Below, in pieces: positions 16,885 to 24,475 of a DNA stretch of 24,484 nt (within the stretch, counting starts at the first letter, position 1; each line of letters starts with the position of its first letter). Under the pieces are notes generated by a model. It saw only the letters and a program-made list of their open reading frames with translations, ran no database searches and was not told the DNA's origin. The DNA is taken from assembly GCA_947174965.1 (NCBI GenBank), contig CAMWKY010000002.1:1-24484 (forward strand), given 5' to 3'. Position numbers and translations under genes: made by a program. Source of the DNA: an uncultured Ruminococcus sp. (lineage in GTDB: Bacteria; Bacillota; Clostridia; Oscillospirales; Ruminococcaceae).

Positions 16885-16998
16885 ATGAAAGTCAGACCTT
16901 CAGTAAAACCTATTTGCGAAAAATGCAAGGTTATTAAACGTAAGGGCAGAATAATGGTAATCTGCGAAAATCCTAAGCACAAACAGCGTCAGGGCTAA
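16885..16998 (+). CDS. rpmJ: 50S ribosomal protein L36 (zinc form)
   Basis: This 37-residue gene starts [20 protein letters not shown] and ends [10 protein letters not shown]. The residues for a zinc site are present: CEKC, Cys27 (VICEN) and His32, so it is the zinc-binding form. ATG 16885 follows AAAGGAGG. It sits between infA and rpsM, the canonical position. Confidence 0.97.
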   Translation: MKVRPSVKPICEKCKVIKRKGRIMVICENPKHKQRQG

Positions 16999-17027
16999 TC
17001 CTGAACATATTCAATGGAGGTATTTTT

Positions 17028-17396
17028 ATGGCAAGAATAGCCGGTGTTGACCTTCCAAAGAATAAGAGAATCGAAATCGGTCTCACTTATATCTACGGAA
17101 TCGGTCGTCAGACTGCAACAGATATTCTCAATAATACAGGTGTAAATCCTGATGTAAGAGTCAAGGATTTGGCTGAGGAAGATTTAGCTAAACTTCGTGA
17201 CTATATTGATGAAAATTATACTGTTGAGGGTGACCTTCGTCGTGAAGTTGCTCTTAACATCAAGAGACTTGTTGAAATTGGCTGCTACAGAGGTGTTCGT
17301 CACAGAAAGGGTCTTCCCGTAAGAGGACAGAGAACAAAGACAAACGCAAGAACTCGCAAAGGTCCTGTAAAGACAATCGCAAACAAGAAGAAGTAA
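17028..17396 (+). CDS. rpsM: 30S ribosomal protein S13
   Basis: S13 is in the 30S head and forms intersubunit bridges near the P site. The 122-residue sequence has [30 protein letters not shown] and the C-terminal [23 protein letters not shown] 17028 follows TGGAGG. The 29-base gap before it is too short for an E. coli-type alpha-operon pseudoknot, so S4 control at this point is unlikely. Confidence 0.98.
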   Translation: MARIAGVDLPKNKRIEIGLTYIYGIGRQTATDILNNTGVNPDVRVKDLAEEDLAKLRDYIDENYTVEGDLRREVALNIKRLVEIGCYRGVRHRKGLPVRGQRTKTNARTRKGPVKTIANKKK

Positions 17397-17410
17397 GGAG
17401 GTTATGAGCT

Positions 17411-17815
17411 TTGGCACAGCAGAAAGGTAAAAAAGTTACTACAGTCAGAAGACGTAGAGAGCGTAAGAACATCGAAAGTGGCGCAGTTCATATTCAGTCC
17501 ACTTTCAATAACACAATCGTTACAATTACAGATACTCAGGGCAATGCTATTTCATGGGCAAGTGCTGGTGAACTTGGATTCAGAGGTTCAAAGAAATCCA
17601 CTCCTTTTGCTGCACAGACAGCGGCAGAGACAGCAGCAAAGGCTGCTATGGAGCATGGTCTTAAGTTCGTTGAAGTTTATGTAAAAGGACCGGGCGCAGG
17701 TCGTGAAGCTGCTATCAGAGCGCTTCAGACTGTTGGTCTTGAAGTAAGAATGATTAAGGACGTTACTCCTATTCCACACAACGGATGCCGTCCTCCAAAA
17801 AGAAGACGTGTCTAA
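17411..17815 (+). CDS. rpsK: 30S ribosomal protein S11 (TTG start)
   Basis: S11 lies on the 30S platform near the mRNA exit. The 134-residue product contains [44 protein letters not shown] and the conserved end [15 protein letters not shown]. The start is TTG 17411, nine bases after AAGGAGG (17395-17401). An ATG at 17404 is out of frame and ends after eight codons across the true start, so it could divert some ribosomes. Confidence 0.97.
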   Translation: MAQQKGKKVTTVRRRRERKNIESGAVHIQSTFNNTIVTITDTQGNAISWASAGELGFRGSKKSTPFAAQTAAETAAKAAMEHGLKFVEVYVKGPGAGREAAIRALQTVGLEVRMIKDVTPIPHNGCRPPKRRRV

Positions 17816-17835
17816 TCAAATCGGAGGTGTTTTAA

Positions 17836-18435
17836 ATGGCATTACAGAAAGAACCTATTCTTAAAAAGTGCAGAACTTTAGGCATCAGCCCTGCTGTTAT
17901 GGGCGTTTCAAAAAAGGAGTCAATCCGTTTCAAGAACGCAAATAACAGAAAGAAAGTTTCTGAATATGGACTTCAGCTTAAAGAAAAGCAGAAGCTTAAG
18001 TTTATTTATGGCGTACTTGAAAAGCCTTTCCGTCATTATTTTGAAATTGCTTCAAAAATGGAAGGCAAGGCTGGTGACAATCTTATCACTTGTCTCGAAT
18101 CAAGACTCGACAGCGTTGTTTACAGAATGGGTCTTGCTCTTACAAGACGTGAGGCAAGACAGCTTGTTGTACACAGCCACTACACTGTAAACGGAAAGAA
18201 AGTAAATATTCCGTCTTACAGAGTTAAGGTCGGAGATGTTATTGCTCTCAAGGAAAAGGACAGAACATCAGATAAATTCAAGGATACAGTTGAGCAGACA
18301 AAGGGCAGAATTGTTCCTACATGGCTTGATGCTAAGAAAGATGATTTCTCAGCAACAGTTACTCGTCTTCCATCAGCTGAGGATATTGATTACGAGGTTG
18401 CTACACACCTCATCGTTGAGCTTTATTCTAAGTAA
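17836..18435 (+). CDS. rpsD: 30S ribosomal protein S4, zinc-less form
   Basis: S4 nucleates assembly of the 16S 5' domain. Residues 40-199 are standard: KVSEYGLQLKEKQK, YGVLEKPFRHYF, the S4 RNA-binding fold with SRLDSVVYRMGLALTRREAR, and VHSHYTVNGKKVNIPSY. The N-terminus, however, starts MALQKEPILKKCRTLGIS and lacks both the usual MARYTGP opening and the four-cysteine zinc knuckle, so it belongs to the C-minus group. The length is 199 residues. In E. coli S4 represses the alpha operon. Here the gene is inside the operon, with a hairpin over its stop codon. Confidence 0.97.
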   Translation: MALQKEPILKKCRTLGISPAVMGVSKKESIRFKNANNRKKVSEYGLQLKEKQKLKFIYGVLEKPFRHYFEIASKMEGKAGDNLITCLESRLDSVVYRMGLALTRREARQLVVHSHYTVNGKKVNIPSYRVKVGDVIALKEKDRTSDKFKDTVEQTKGRIVPTWLDAKKDDFSATVTRLPSAEDIDYEVATHLIVELYSK

Positions 18436-18448
18436 TCTTCTGATTACT
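18431..18448 (+). promoter_or_regulatory. Perfect hairpin across the rpsD stop codon
   Basis: AGTAATC 18431-18437 pairs with GATTACT 18442-18448 around a TTCT loop, and the rpsD stop codon TAA (18433-18435) is inside the 5' arm. No T-tract follows. It lies at the start of the 57-base gap before rpoA and could influence mRNA processing or the ratio of S4 to alpha. The function is not evident. Confidence 0.45.
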
Positions 18449-18492
18449 AAGATTGAACTCGTAAACACTTATTGCGAAACAGGAGGGTTTTT

Positions 18493-19458
18493 ATGCTGGA
18501 AAAAATCAACAAGCCGGATATCGACATTGTCGAGCTTAAAAGTGACGGCAAATACGGCAAATTCGTTTTAGCACCGCTTGAGCGTGGATATGGTATAACT
18601 CTTGGAAACAGCCTCAGACGTGTGCTGCTCTCCTCACTTCCGGGTGTAGCTGTTACATCTGTAAAGCTTTCGGGCAAAGATGGTACAGTTCACCATGAGT
18701 TGTCAACAATTCCGGGCGTAAAGGAAGATGTTACAGAGATAATCCTCAGTATCAAGGGTCTTACCGCAAAGCTTTACGGTGAAGGACCTAAGACTGTTTA
18801 TGTTGAGGCAGAGGGTGAATGTGAAATTACAGCCGGTGACATAAAAAATGATTCAGAAGTTGACATTCTTGACCCGGGTATGCACATTGCAACCCTTAGC
18901 AAAGATGCCAAACTTTACATGGAAATCACCATTGACAAGGGCAGAGGTTATGTTTCGGCTGAAAGAAACAAGAAACAGATTAATATGCCTGTTGATGTTA
19001 TCGCTGTAGACAGCATTTATACACCAGTTTTAAAGGTTAATTATACTGTAGAAGATACTCGTCTCGGACAGGTTACAGACTATGACAAGCTCACTATGGA
19101 GGTATGGACCGACGGTACAATATCTGCAAAGGAAGCTTTGTCTCAGGCTGCAAATCTTCTTAATGAACATCTCAAACTCTTTATTGACCTTTCAGAAGAA
19201 GCTGGTCTTGCTGAAATTCTTGTTGAAAAGGACGAAAAGGGCAAAGAAAAACTTCTTGAAACAACAATAGAGGACCTTGACCTTTCAGTGCGTTCATTCA
19301 ACTGTCTTAAACGTGCTGGAATTAATACAGTAGATGACCTCATCAACAAGTCTGAGGAAGAAATGATGAAGGTTAGAAACCTTGGAAAGAAATCCTTCGA
19401 TGAGGTTAAGGAGAAGCTTCAGTCACTGGGCTTTGACCTCTCCTCTGAGGAAGAATAA
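18493..19458 (+). CDS. rpoA: RNA polymerase alpha subunit
   Basis: Alpha dimerises to start RNA polymerase assembly, and its C-terminal domain contacts UP elements and activators. The 321-residue product has the N-domain motifs [20 protein letters not shown], then a linker of about residues 230-245. The C-terminal helix-hairpin-helix domain has [14 protein letters not shown] and [15 protein letters not shown] 18493 follows AGGAGGG (18481-18487). An in-frame TTG at 18472 lies upstream of that Shine-Dalgarno and is rejected. Confidence 0.98.
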   Translation: MLEKINKPDIDIVELKSDGKYGKFVLAPLERGYGITLGNSLRRVLLSSLPGVAVTSVKLSGKDGTVHHELSTIPGVKEDVTEIILSIKGLTAKLYGEGPKTVYVEAEGECEITAGDIKNDSEVDILDPGMHIATLSKDAKLYMEITIDKGRGYVSAERNKKQINMPVDVIAVDSIYTPVLKVNYTVEDTRLGQVTDYDKLTMEVWTDGTISAKEALSQAANLLNEHLKLFIDLSEEAGLAEILVEKDEKGKEKLLETTIEDLDLSVRSFNCLKRAGINTVDDLINKSEEEMMKVRNLGKKSFDEVKEKLQSLGFDLSSEEE

Positions 19459-19493
19459 TACTATATCACACTTAAAGAAAAGGAGTGAATTAC

Positions 19494-19838
19494 ATGCCGG
19501 GTACAAGAAAGCTGGGAAGAACATCTGACCACAGAAAAGCAATGCTCAGAGGCATGGTAACTTTCCTTCTTGAAAATGGTAAAATTGAAACTACCGTTAC
19601 AAGAGCAAAGGAAGTTCGTGCAGTTGCAGAAAAGATGATTACTATCGGTAAAAATAATAACCTGCATTCAAAGCGTCAGGTAATGGCTTATGTAACAAAA
19701 GAAGATGTTGCTAAAAAGCTTTTTGATGAGATTGCTCCCAAGTATGCAGACAGAAACGGTGGTTATACACAGATTATCAAAATCGGACCTCGCCGTGGCG
19801 ACGCTGCTGAAATGGCTATCATTAAACTTGCTGACTAA
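19494..19838 (+). CDS. rplQ: 50S ribosomal protein L17
   Basis: L17 is a large-subunit protein near the exit tunnel rim. The 114-residue sequence begins [20 protein letters not shown] and has [14 protein letters not shown] and [23 protein letters not shown] 19494 is eight bases after AAAGGAG. The in-frame GTG at 19485 overlaps that site. It is the last gene of the ribosomal cluster and is followed by a strong terminator. Confidence 0.98.
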   Translation: MPGTRKLGRTSDHRKAMLRGMVTFLLENGKIETTVTRAKEVRAVAEKMITIGKNNNLHSKRQVMAYVTKEDVAKKLFDEIAPKYADRNGGYTQIIKIGPRRGDAAEMAIIKLAD

Positions 19839-19850
19839 TCAGTAAATATA

Positions 19851-19881
19851 AATCCGTTCTCGCAGTGGGAACGGATTTTTT
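19851..19881 (+). terminator. Intrinsic terminator of the ribosomal protein cluster
   Basis: AATCCGTTC at 19851-19859 pairs perfectly with GAACGGATT at 19869-19877, with a loop of nine bases that can close further by a G-U and a G-C pair. A run of six T residues (19876-19881) follows or overlaps the stem end. It lies 12 bases after the rplQ stop. The yajC start is only 24 bases further on. Confidence 0.92.
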
Positions 19882-19904
19882 GTAAAAGAAAGGATATTTC
19901 TATT

Positions 19905-20399
19905 ATGAAGAAAAAAATATTTGTAATTTTATCATCTGCTTTATATACAGCATTATCAGCTTGTTTTTTTGCTATGAATACATTTGCGGAAGATGCAGGA
20001 AGTAATCAGGCGGTAGGTGGAAATGGTTTTCTGACTTTTGTTCTTCCTCTCCTGCTTATGTTCGTACTTCTTTATTTCATGGCTATAAGACCGCAGAAAA
20101 AGCAGGAACAGGAAGCAAAGACTATGCAGGAAAGTCTGCAAATCGGAGATGAAATTGTAACAAATGGCGGAATTGTCGGTATGATTGTGCGTATTGGCGA
20201 TGATAATGTTGTAATCGAAACAGGCGGAGACAGAAACAAGCTCAGAATAAAGAAATGGGCTATAACTGAAAATGTTACGGCAAATGAACGTGCTAAACAG
20301 GAACAGGCTAAAAATAAAACTCCTATTAAAACATCAGCAGTTTCAGAAGATGAAAACAGCAGTAAAAAGAAAAAATCCAAAAATTCAACAGAGGAATAA
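19905..20399 (+). CDS. yajC: Preprotein translocase accessory subunit YajC
   Basis: YajC associates with the Sec translocon in the membrane. The family core is visible: a hydrophobic span at about residues 42-62 ending in MAIRPQKKQEQEAK, then GDEIVTNGGIVGMIVRI and ETGGDRNKLRIKKWAI. At 164 residues it is longer than typical YajC. It has an extra hydrophobic N-terminal segment resembling a signal peptide (residues 1-28, ending NTFAED) and a charged Lys/Ser-rich tail. ATG 19905 follows GAAAGGA. No clear promoter lies in the 23 bases after the ribosomal terminator, so read-through from the ribosomal cluster or an unseen promoter in rplQ is needed. Confidence 0.93.
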   Translation: MKKKIFVILSSALYTALSACFFAMNTFAEDAGSNQAVGGNGFLTFVLPLLLMFVLLYFMAIRPQKKQEQEAKTMQESLQIGDEIVTNGGIVGMIVRIGDDNVVIETGGDRNKLRIKKWAITENVTANERAKQEQAKNKTPIKTSAVSEDENSSKKKKSKNSTEE

Positions 20400-20408
20400 T
20401 AAAACAAG

Positions 20409-20451
20409 CCTCCGCATAGAATTTACTAATTCTGTTTTGCGGAGGTTTTTT
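20409..20451 (+). terminator. Terminator after yajC whose 3' arm carries the next gene's ribosome binding site
   Basis: CCTCCGCA 20409-20416 pairs with TGCGGAGG 20438-20445, followed by six T residues (20446-20451). Inside the loop AGAATT 20418-20423 pairs with AATTCT 20428-20433 around TACT, making a two-tier hairpin. GGAGG at 20441-20445 is also the only Shine-Dalgarno for ATG 20453 (seven bases away), so in read-through RNA the site is sequestered in the stem. Confidence 0.88.
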
Positions 20452-20452
20452 C

Positions 20453-20845
20453 ATGCGTCGCTATCGCCATAGCTTATGGACAAACACACTGTTCAGCTTT
20501 GCAGTGCCTGTTTTAATCGGGGTTTTATGTATGATTATCTGCGGTGTGATTTTTTCTGCACTCACATTTTTCATCTTTAAAAGTATGGTTTTCTTAAAGG
20601 TATCTACAGTTGTATCACTTACTGCCGGAGGAGTTATAAGCGGTAGAATATGCGGAAAATACCGCCGTCATCGTGGGCTGATTGACGGAACTTTGTGCGG
20701 AGTTTTTTTATATGTACTTATTTTTTCTGTAGGTTTTGCTTTCGGAGAAACAACGGATATAAAAAAATTGCTCCTGCTTATTGTTTCAGGAGCAATTGGT
20801 GGTGTTATAGGTGTAAATTCGGAACGTCCGAGAAATCTTATGTAG
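20453..20845 (+). CDS. TIGR04086/YrzE-like small membrane protein
   Basis: The 130-residue protein has four hydrophobic spans at about residues 13-40, 45-65, 75-98 and 104-122, with basic cytoplasmic ends (MRRYRHS and CGKYRRHRG). The second and fourth spans are Gly-rich (TAGGVISGR and SGAIGGVIGV). Position directly after yajC and this layout match the TIGR04086 family, whose B. subtilis member YrzE is also next to the YajC homolog. The molecular function is unknown. The gene starts one base after a terminator T-tract, ends one base from the opposing htrA gene, and contains the terminator of the minus-strand operon. Confidence 0.8.
   Translation: MRRYRHSLWTNTLFSFAVPVLIGVLCMIICGVIFSALTFFIFKSMVFLKVSTVVSLTAGGVISGRICGKYRRHRGLIDGTLCGVFLYVLIFSVGFAFGETTDIKKLLLLIVSGAIGGVIGVNSERPRNLM
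20761..20797 (-). terminator. Intrinsic terminator of the regulator-kinase-htrA operon, inside the opposing gene
   Basis: Read on the minus strand, AATTGCTCCTG (20797-20787) pairs perfectly with CAGGAGCAATT (20776-20766) around a ten-base loop. The transcript then runs into TTTTT (20765-20761), giving seven T in a row including the stem end. The htrA stop is at 20847, so termination falls 50-86 bases downstream, wholly within the convergent YrzE-like coding region. On the plus strand no T-tract follows, so the signal is directional. Confidence 0.9.
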
Positions 20846-20846
20846 A

Positions 20847-22277
20847 TTAATAGTTGCCTGATGTATCTTCCATGAGAATGAATTTTATATCATAGGTTGA
20901 TGTTTTTCCGTTTTCATAAACATGAACACATTTTGCAGGAACTTCATCTCCTGCTCCGTATGATGAGGATATAGCTTCATAAAGTTCAGAGTAACAGCTT
21001 ACGGGAATATCGTCTATTTCAGTTATAAAGTCGCCTGCTTTAAGCTTTGTATTGGCAATGTCGCAGTCTTCTGAAATACTGTCTATATATACGCCTTTGA
21101 AACCTTCGGGAAGTTCAAATCCGAGCTTATCTTCAATAGAAGTTATTCCGGCTTCACTGTCCATGCCTATAAGAGTTATGCCGATTCTGAAACGTCCTCC
21201 TATGAAGCCTTTGCTTATAAGTTCTTCAATAATTGGCTTTGCTTCATTGATTGTTATTGCAAATCCAAGTCCTTCATATAGAGTGCTTGCATATTTTGAA
21301 GATGTGATACCAATAACCTGACCATACATATTAACCAATGCACCGCCTGAATTTCCCGGACTTATATCTGCATTTGTCTGTATGCAGTTCATTTCAAATC
21401 CTGTTGAGTCGCTTTTTATTTTTCGGTTTACTGCTGAAACGATACCGTCTGTAACTGTATTTGAAAGACCTGCCGGATTTCCTACAGCAATAACCTGTTC
21501 GCCGACTAATACTTCATCTGAATTTCCAAGAACAGCAGGGGACAAATTTGAGGCATTTATTTTAAGTACGGCAATATCTGTTTTTGAGTCTCTGCCGACT
21601 ATTTTGGCTGAATAGATGTTTTCATCAGCGGTATAGACATCATGAAAACCGTTTGCGCTTAATACGTGGGCATTTGTTACAATATATCCCTCTTGATTGA
21701 GTATAACGCCTGAACCTGTTCCAAGCAGTTTTTTGTGAAATGCATCGGAATATGTATATATTTCCACAATTGAATCACGGACATATGAAGCTGCGCCCTC
21801 TGTAGTGTATCTGCCGTTTTCGTCTTTGAAATTATCCAAATCATTTGCACCCTCCGGCTTTGAACTCTGATAGATAATTATGTTCTGGTTTTTGCCTATA
21901 TCAGCCAGAGTTTTTTCACTTTTCATTATATCAGAAACAATGCCGTAAATACTTAAAGAAATAGTAATCAGAATAAGCAGGAAAAACAGAATAATTATTG
22001 TGCGTTCACGGCGGATATGCTGTTTTCTGATTCTTGCTTCTTCTTCTGCAAAAAGGTCTGTCGGTTTTATCTGGATATAGTTCTGAAATCCTATAGGCTC
22101 ATACATGAAAGCATCATATTGAGGTTTTATAACTTTATTTTCAGTTTCTTCATGAATAATTTTTTCTGATTCCTCCGATATACTATTTTCAGCCGACGCA
22201 TCTTCTGTATTTTCTGTTACAGTATTTTCTTCAGCTGGTTGTGTGTTCTCTGTTTCTTTGTATTCTTCTTTGTCCAT
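20847..22277 (-). CDS. Membrane-anchored HtrA/DegP-like serine protease with PDZ domain
   Basis: HtrA proteases degrade or refold misfolded exported proteins at the outer membrane face. The 476-residue product has an acidic, Glu/Thr-rich cytoplasmic N-terminus of about 90 residues and one membrane span at about 93-115. The trypsin-like domain has triad His204 (VTNAHV), Asp234 (TDIAVLK) and Ser310 (SPGNSGGAL), and a PDZ domain lies at about 350-470. The start chosen is ATG 22277, eight bases after AAGGAG. A GTG six bases earlier lies two bases from it. It begins two bases after the kinase stop in the same operon, which suggests control by that two-component pair. The gene arrangement resembles CssRS with HtrA in B. 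subtilis. Confidence 0.95.
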   Translation of the reverse strand: MDKEEYKETENTQPAEENTVTENTEDASAENSISEESEKIIHEETENKVIKPQYDAFMYEPIGFQNYIQIKPTDLFAEEEARIRKQHIRRERTIIILFFLLILITISLSIYGIVSDIMKSEKTLADIGKNQNIIIYQSSKPEGANDLDNFKDENGRYTTEGAASYVRDSIVEIYTYSDAFHKKLLGTGSGVILNQEGYIVTNAHVLSANGFHDVYTADENIYSAKIVGRDSKTDIAVLKINASNLSPAVLGNSDEVLVGEQVIAVGNPAGLSNTVTDGIVSAVNRKIKSDSTGFEMNCIQTNADISPGNSGGALVNMYGQVIGITSSKYASTLYEGLGFAITINEAKPIIEELISKGFIGGRFRIGITLIGMDSEAGITSIEDKLGFELPEGFKGVYIDSISEDCDIANTKLKAGDFITEIDDIPVSCYSELYEAISSSYGAGDEVPAKCVHVYENGKTSTYDIKFILMEDTSGNY

Positions 22278-22279
22278 GT

Positions 22280-23713
22280 TCACTGCTCCTTTTTGTCTTT
22301 GTTTACAAGACGTGGATTTTCTGGAATCTGAATCTGAAATTCAGTATATTCACCATAAACACTCTTTACAACGATATGACCGTTATGAAGGTGTACTATT
22401 TTTCTTGATATTGACAAGCCAAGTCCAAGACCTGTTTTGTCTTTTCCCCTTGATGAGTCTGTTTTGTAGAATCGGTTGAATACCTGCTGTATTTCAGAGT
22501 CTTTAAGTCCTTCGCCTGTATTTCTTATACCGATTATACATATATCATCTTTTTTATCAAATGAAAATGACAATGTACCGCCCTTATTTACAAATTTTAC
22601 AGCGTTTTCAACAAGATTATAAATAACCTGTTGCATAAGGTCGGGGTCGGCAATTGCAGTAAGACGACTGCTGTCAAGTTCTTCAACCTCAAGCTGTTTA
22701 TCCTCAATTCTCTTTTCAAACATGAGTACAACTTTTATAACAAGGTCTGTCAGATTTGTTTCCACAAAATTCGGTGACATTGTACCCGATTCAAACTTGC
22801 TCATATTGAGCATAGATGTTATTAGTATTCTTAAGCGGTGTATTTCCTGCGATACAAGAATAAGATATTCCTGCTGATGATTTTTTTTGATAGTGCCGTC
22901 AAGAATACCATCAACAAATCCACCGATTGTTGTTATAGGTGTGCGGAGTTCATGAGATACATTTGCAATAAATGTACTGCTTATTTCTTCTGATTTCTCT
23001 ACATTTGATGCAAGTGCGTTCACACGTTCGGAAATATGTATAAGATTTGGTGATAAATCGGTAAAAATTTTTTCGGAAAAATTGCCTTTTGAGTAATTTT
23101 CAATTATTCTTGTAAAGTCTTTTTCAAATGTGATATATTTTATTATTTTTCTTTTAATCAGAAAATACGCCATTGCCATTGTGACAGTTTCAATCAGTAT
23201 ATATATAAGCATGAGTTTTATTGTGAAACTGTCAATACTGTCTGTTCCGCCGTATACAACAACATACAAAGGATTTCTTGAATCAGGGTGTATTTTGGTA
23301 CCGAAAATCATATATGGCGCATTTTGCGAAATTGAAGATGATGACAATTCAAGAACTTCTTCAGGCAGTTTATTTTCAATTTTCAGCATCAGACTTTCAT
23401 CAAGTTTTCTGATGTTGTCATTATTCGAATTAACTGGCTTGCTGTAATATTCATATGTATATATTTCAACATCATGATTATTCATTATTTTCTGTCGGAG
23501 ATTATCGGAGTATTCAGTAAAATCGCCGTTACAGTTATCAGAAATACACTCTGCATAAAGCCTGCCGATATTACGAAGGTCATTAAGTTCTGCATTTTTA
23601 TAAAGTCTGGAAATTATGCTTATAATAATAATTCCTGATATTGAAGTAAGAAGCAGAACTATAATCATTATATAGCGGAAAAGTCTGTAATAATGACTGT
23701 CTTTAATGTTCAA
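22280..23713 (-). CDS. Sensor histidine kinase (HisKA/HATPase)
   Basis: This membrane kinase has a span at about residues 14-35, an extracytoplasmic region of about 130 residues, a second span at about 168-187 and a HAMP-like linker. The HisKA phosphorylation site is His254 in NVSHELRTP, and the ATPase domain has the N box NLVENAVKF (Asn370) and GLGLGLSI. The usual DxGxG box reads NTGEG, with Asn replacing Asp; this variant occurs in other kinases, so activity is not excluded. The start chosen is TTG 23713, nine bases after AGGAGG. The in-frame TTG at 23746 lies before that site, inside a hairpin. It partners the upstream regulator gene and the downstream htrA gene. Confidence 0.94.
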   Translation of the reverse strand: MNIKDSHYYRLFRYIMIIVLLLTSISGIIIISIISRLYKNAELNDLRNIGRLYAECISDNCNGDFTEYSDNLRQKIMNNHDVEIYTYEYYSKPVNSNNDNIRKLDESLMLKIENKLPEEVLELSSSSISQNAPYMIFGTKIHPDSRNPLYVVVYGGTDSIDSFTIKLMLIYILIETVTMAMAYFLIKRKIIKYITFEKDFTRIIENYSKGNFSEKIFTDLSPNLIHISERVNALASNVEKSEEISSTFIANVSHELRTPITTIGGFVDGILDGTIKKNHQQEYLILVSQEIHRLRILITSMLNMSKFESGTMSPNFVETNLTDLVIKVVLMFEKRIEDKQLEVEELDSSRLTAIADPDLMQQVIYNLVENAVKFVNKGGTLSFSFDKKDDICIIGIRNTGEGLKDSEIQQVFNRFYKTDSSRGKDKTGLGLGLSISRKIVHLHNGHIVVKSVYGEYTEFQIQIPENPRLVNKDKKEQ

Positions 23714-23737
23714 GAAAATCAACCTCCTGAATAAAAC

Positions 23738-23760
23738 AGGGGACAAGATAAAAGTCCCCT
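23738..23760 (-). promoter_or_regulatory. Hairpin between regulator and kinase genes
   Basis: On the minus strand AGGGGAC (23760-23754) pairs with GTCCCCT (23744-23738) around a nine-base loop, followed by GTTTTATTC. The T-tract is short, so this is a partial terminator or an mRNA stabiliser. It starts eight bases after the regulator stop codon and could lower kinase and protease expression relative to the regulator. Confidence 0.55.
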
Positions 23761-23767
23761 TGATTAA

Positions 23768-24475
23768 TTATTCTTCTTCCTCTGCTTCAAATTTATATCC
23801 GACACCCCATACAGTTTTAAGAGTCCATTTTTCAGAAACGTTCTCCAGCTTTTCACGGAGTCTTTTTATATGAACATCAATAGTTCTTGAATCGCCGTAA
23901 TATTCAAATCCCCATACTTCGTCAAGAAGCTGGTCACGGGTGTAAACTCTGTTCGGATTAGATGCAAGATAATAGAGAAGTTCAAGTTCTTTTGGCGGAG
24001 TATCAATATTTTTTCCGTTTACTTTGAGTTCATAGCGTGTCATATTTACAGAAAGCTTGTCATAGCGGACTTCTTTTACTTCGGGTTCAACATTGATATT
24101 GCCGACACGTCTTGTAACGGCGTTTATACGTGCAATAACTTCTTTAGCGTCAAAAGGCTTGACAATATAATCATCTGCACCAAGTTCAAGACCGATAACC
24201 TTGTCAATAGTTTCACCTTTAGCTGTAATCATAATTATAGGTACATTTGATTTTTTACGAATTTCCCTGCAAACCTGCCAGCCGTCTATACTAGGGAGCA
24301 TAATATCAAGCAGAACCATATCTGGTTTAAGAGCATTGAATTTTACAACAGCTTCTTCTCCGTCGTGGGAGAGAATAACGCTATAGCCGTCTTTTTCAAG
24401 ATAGAGCCTTAACAGGTCACATATATTTTTATCATCATCAACAATTAAAACTTTCAGACTTTTTTCATTTGCCAT
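23768..24475 (-). CDS. OmpR/PhoB-family response regulator
   Basis: This is a DNA-binding regulator of 235 residues. The receiver domain (residues 7-120) has the acidic pair Asp13-Asp14, the phosphoacceptor Asp57 (VLLDIMLP), Thr84 (MITAKGE) and Lys106 (IVKPFD). The winged-helix domain (about 130-232) has LSVNMTRYELKVNGK, TPPKELELLYYLA, YTRDQLLDEVWG and TIDVHIKRLREKLE. The gene starts at ATG 24475, with only nine bases left in the window, so promoter and ribosome binding site are not visible. It is the first gene seen of the operon with the kinase and HtrA genes. I do not assign a specific symbol: CssR, PhoP and WalR types look alike at this level. Confidence 0.96.
   Translation of the reverse strand: MANEKSLKVLIVDDDKNICDLLRLYLEKDGYSVILSHDGEEAVVKFNALKPDMVLLDIMLPSIDGWQVCREIRKKSNVPIIMITAKGETIDKVIGLELGADDYIVKPFDAKEVIARINAVTRRVGNINVEPEVKEVRYDKLSVNMTRYELKVNGKNIDTPPKELELLYYLASNPNRVYTRDQLLDEVWGFEYYGDSRTIDVHIKRLREKLENVSEKWTLKTVWGVGYKFEAEEEE

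Noticed and set aside
19828..19850. Possible promoter TTGCTG plus TATAAA before yajC
   Set aside because: The spacing is only about 13 bases and the -35 match is poor.
20766..20797. Hairpin as a plus-strand terminator in the YrzE-like gene
   Set aside because: On the plus strand the stem is followed by GGTGGTG, not a T-tract, and lies within the gene; it works only as a minus-strand terminator.
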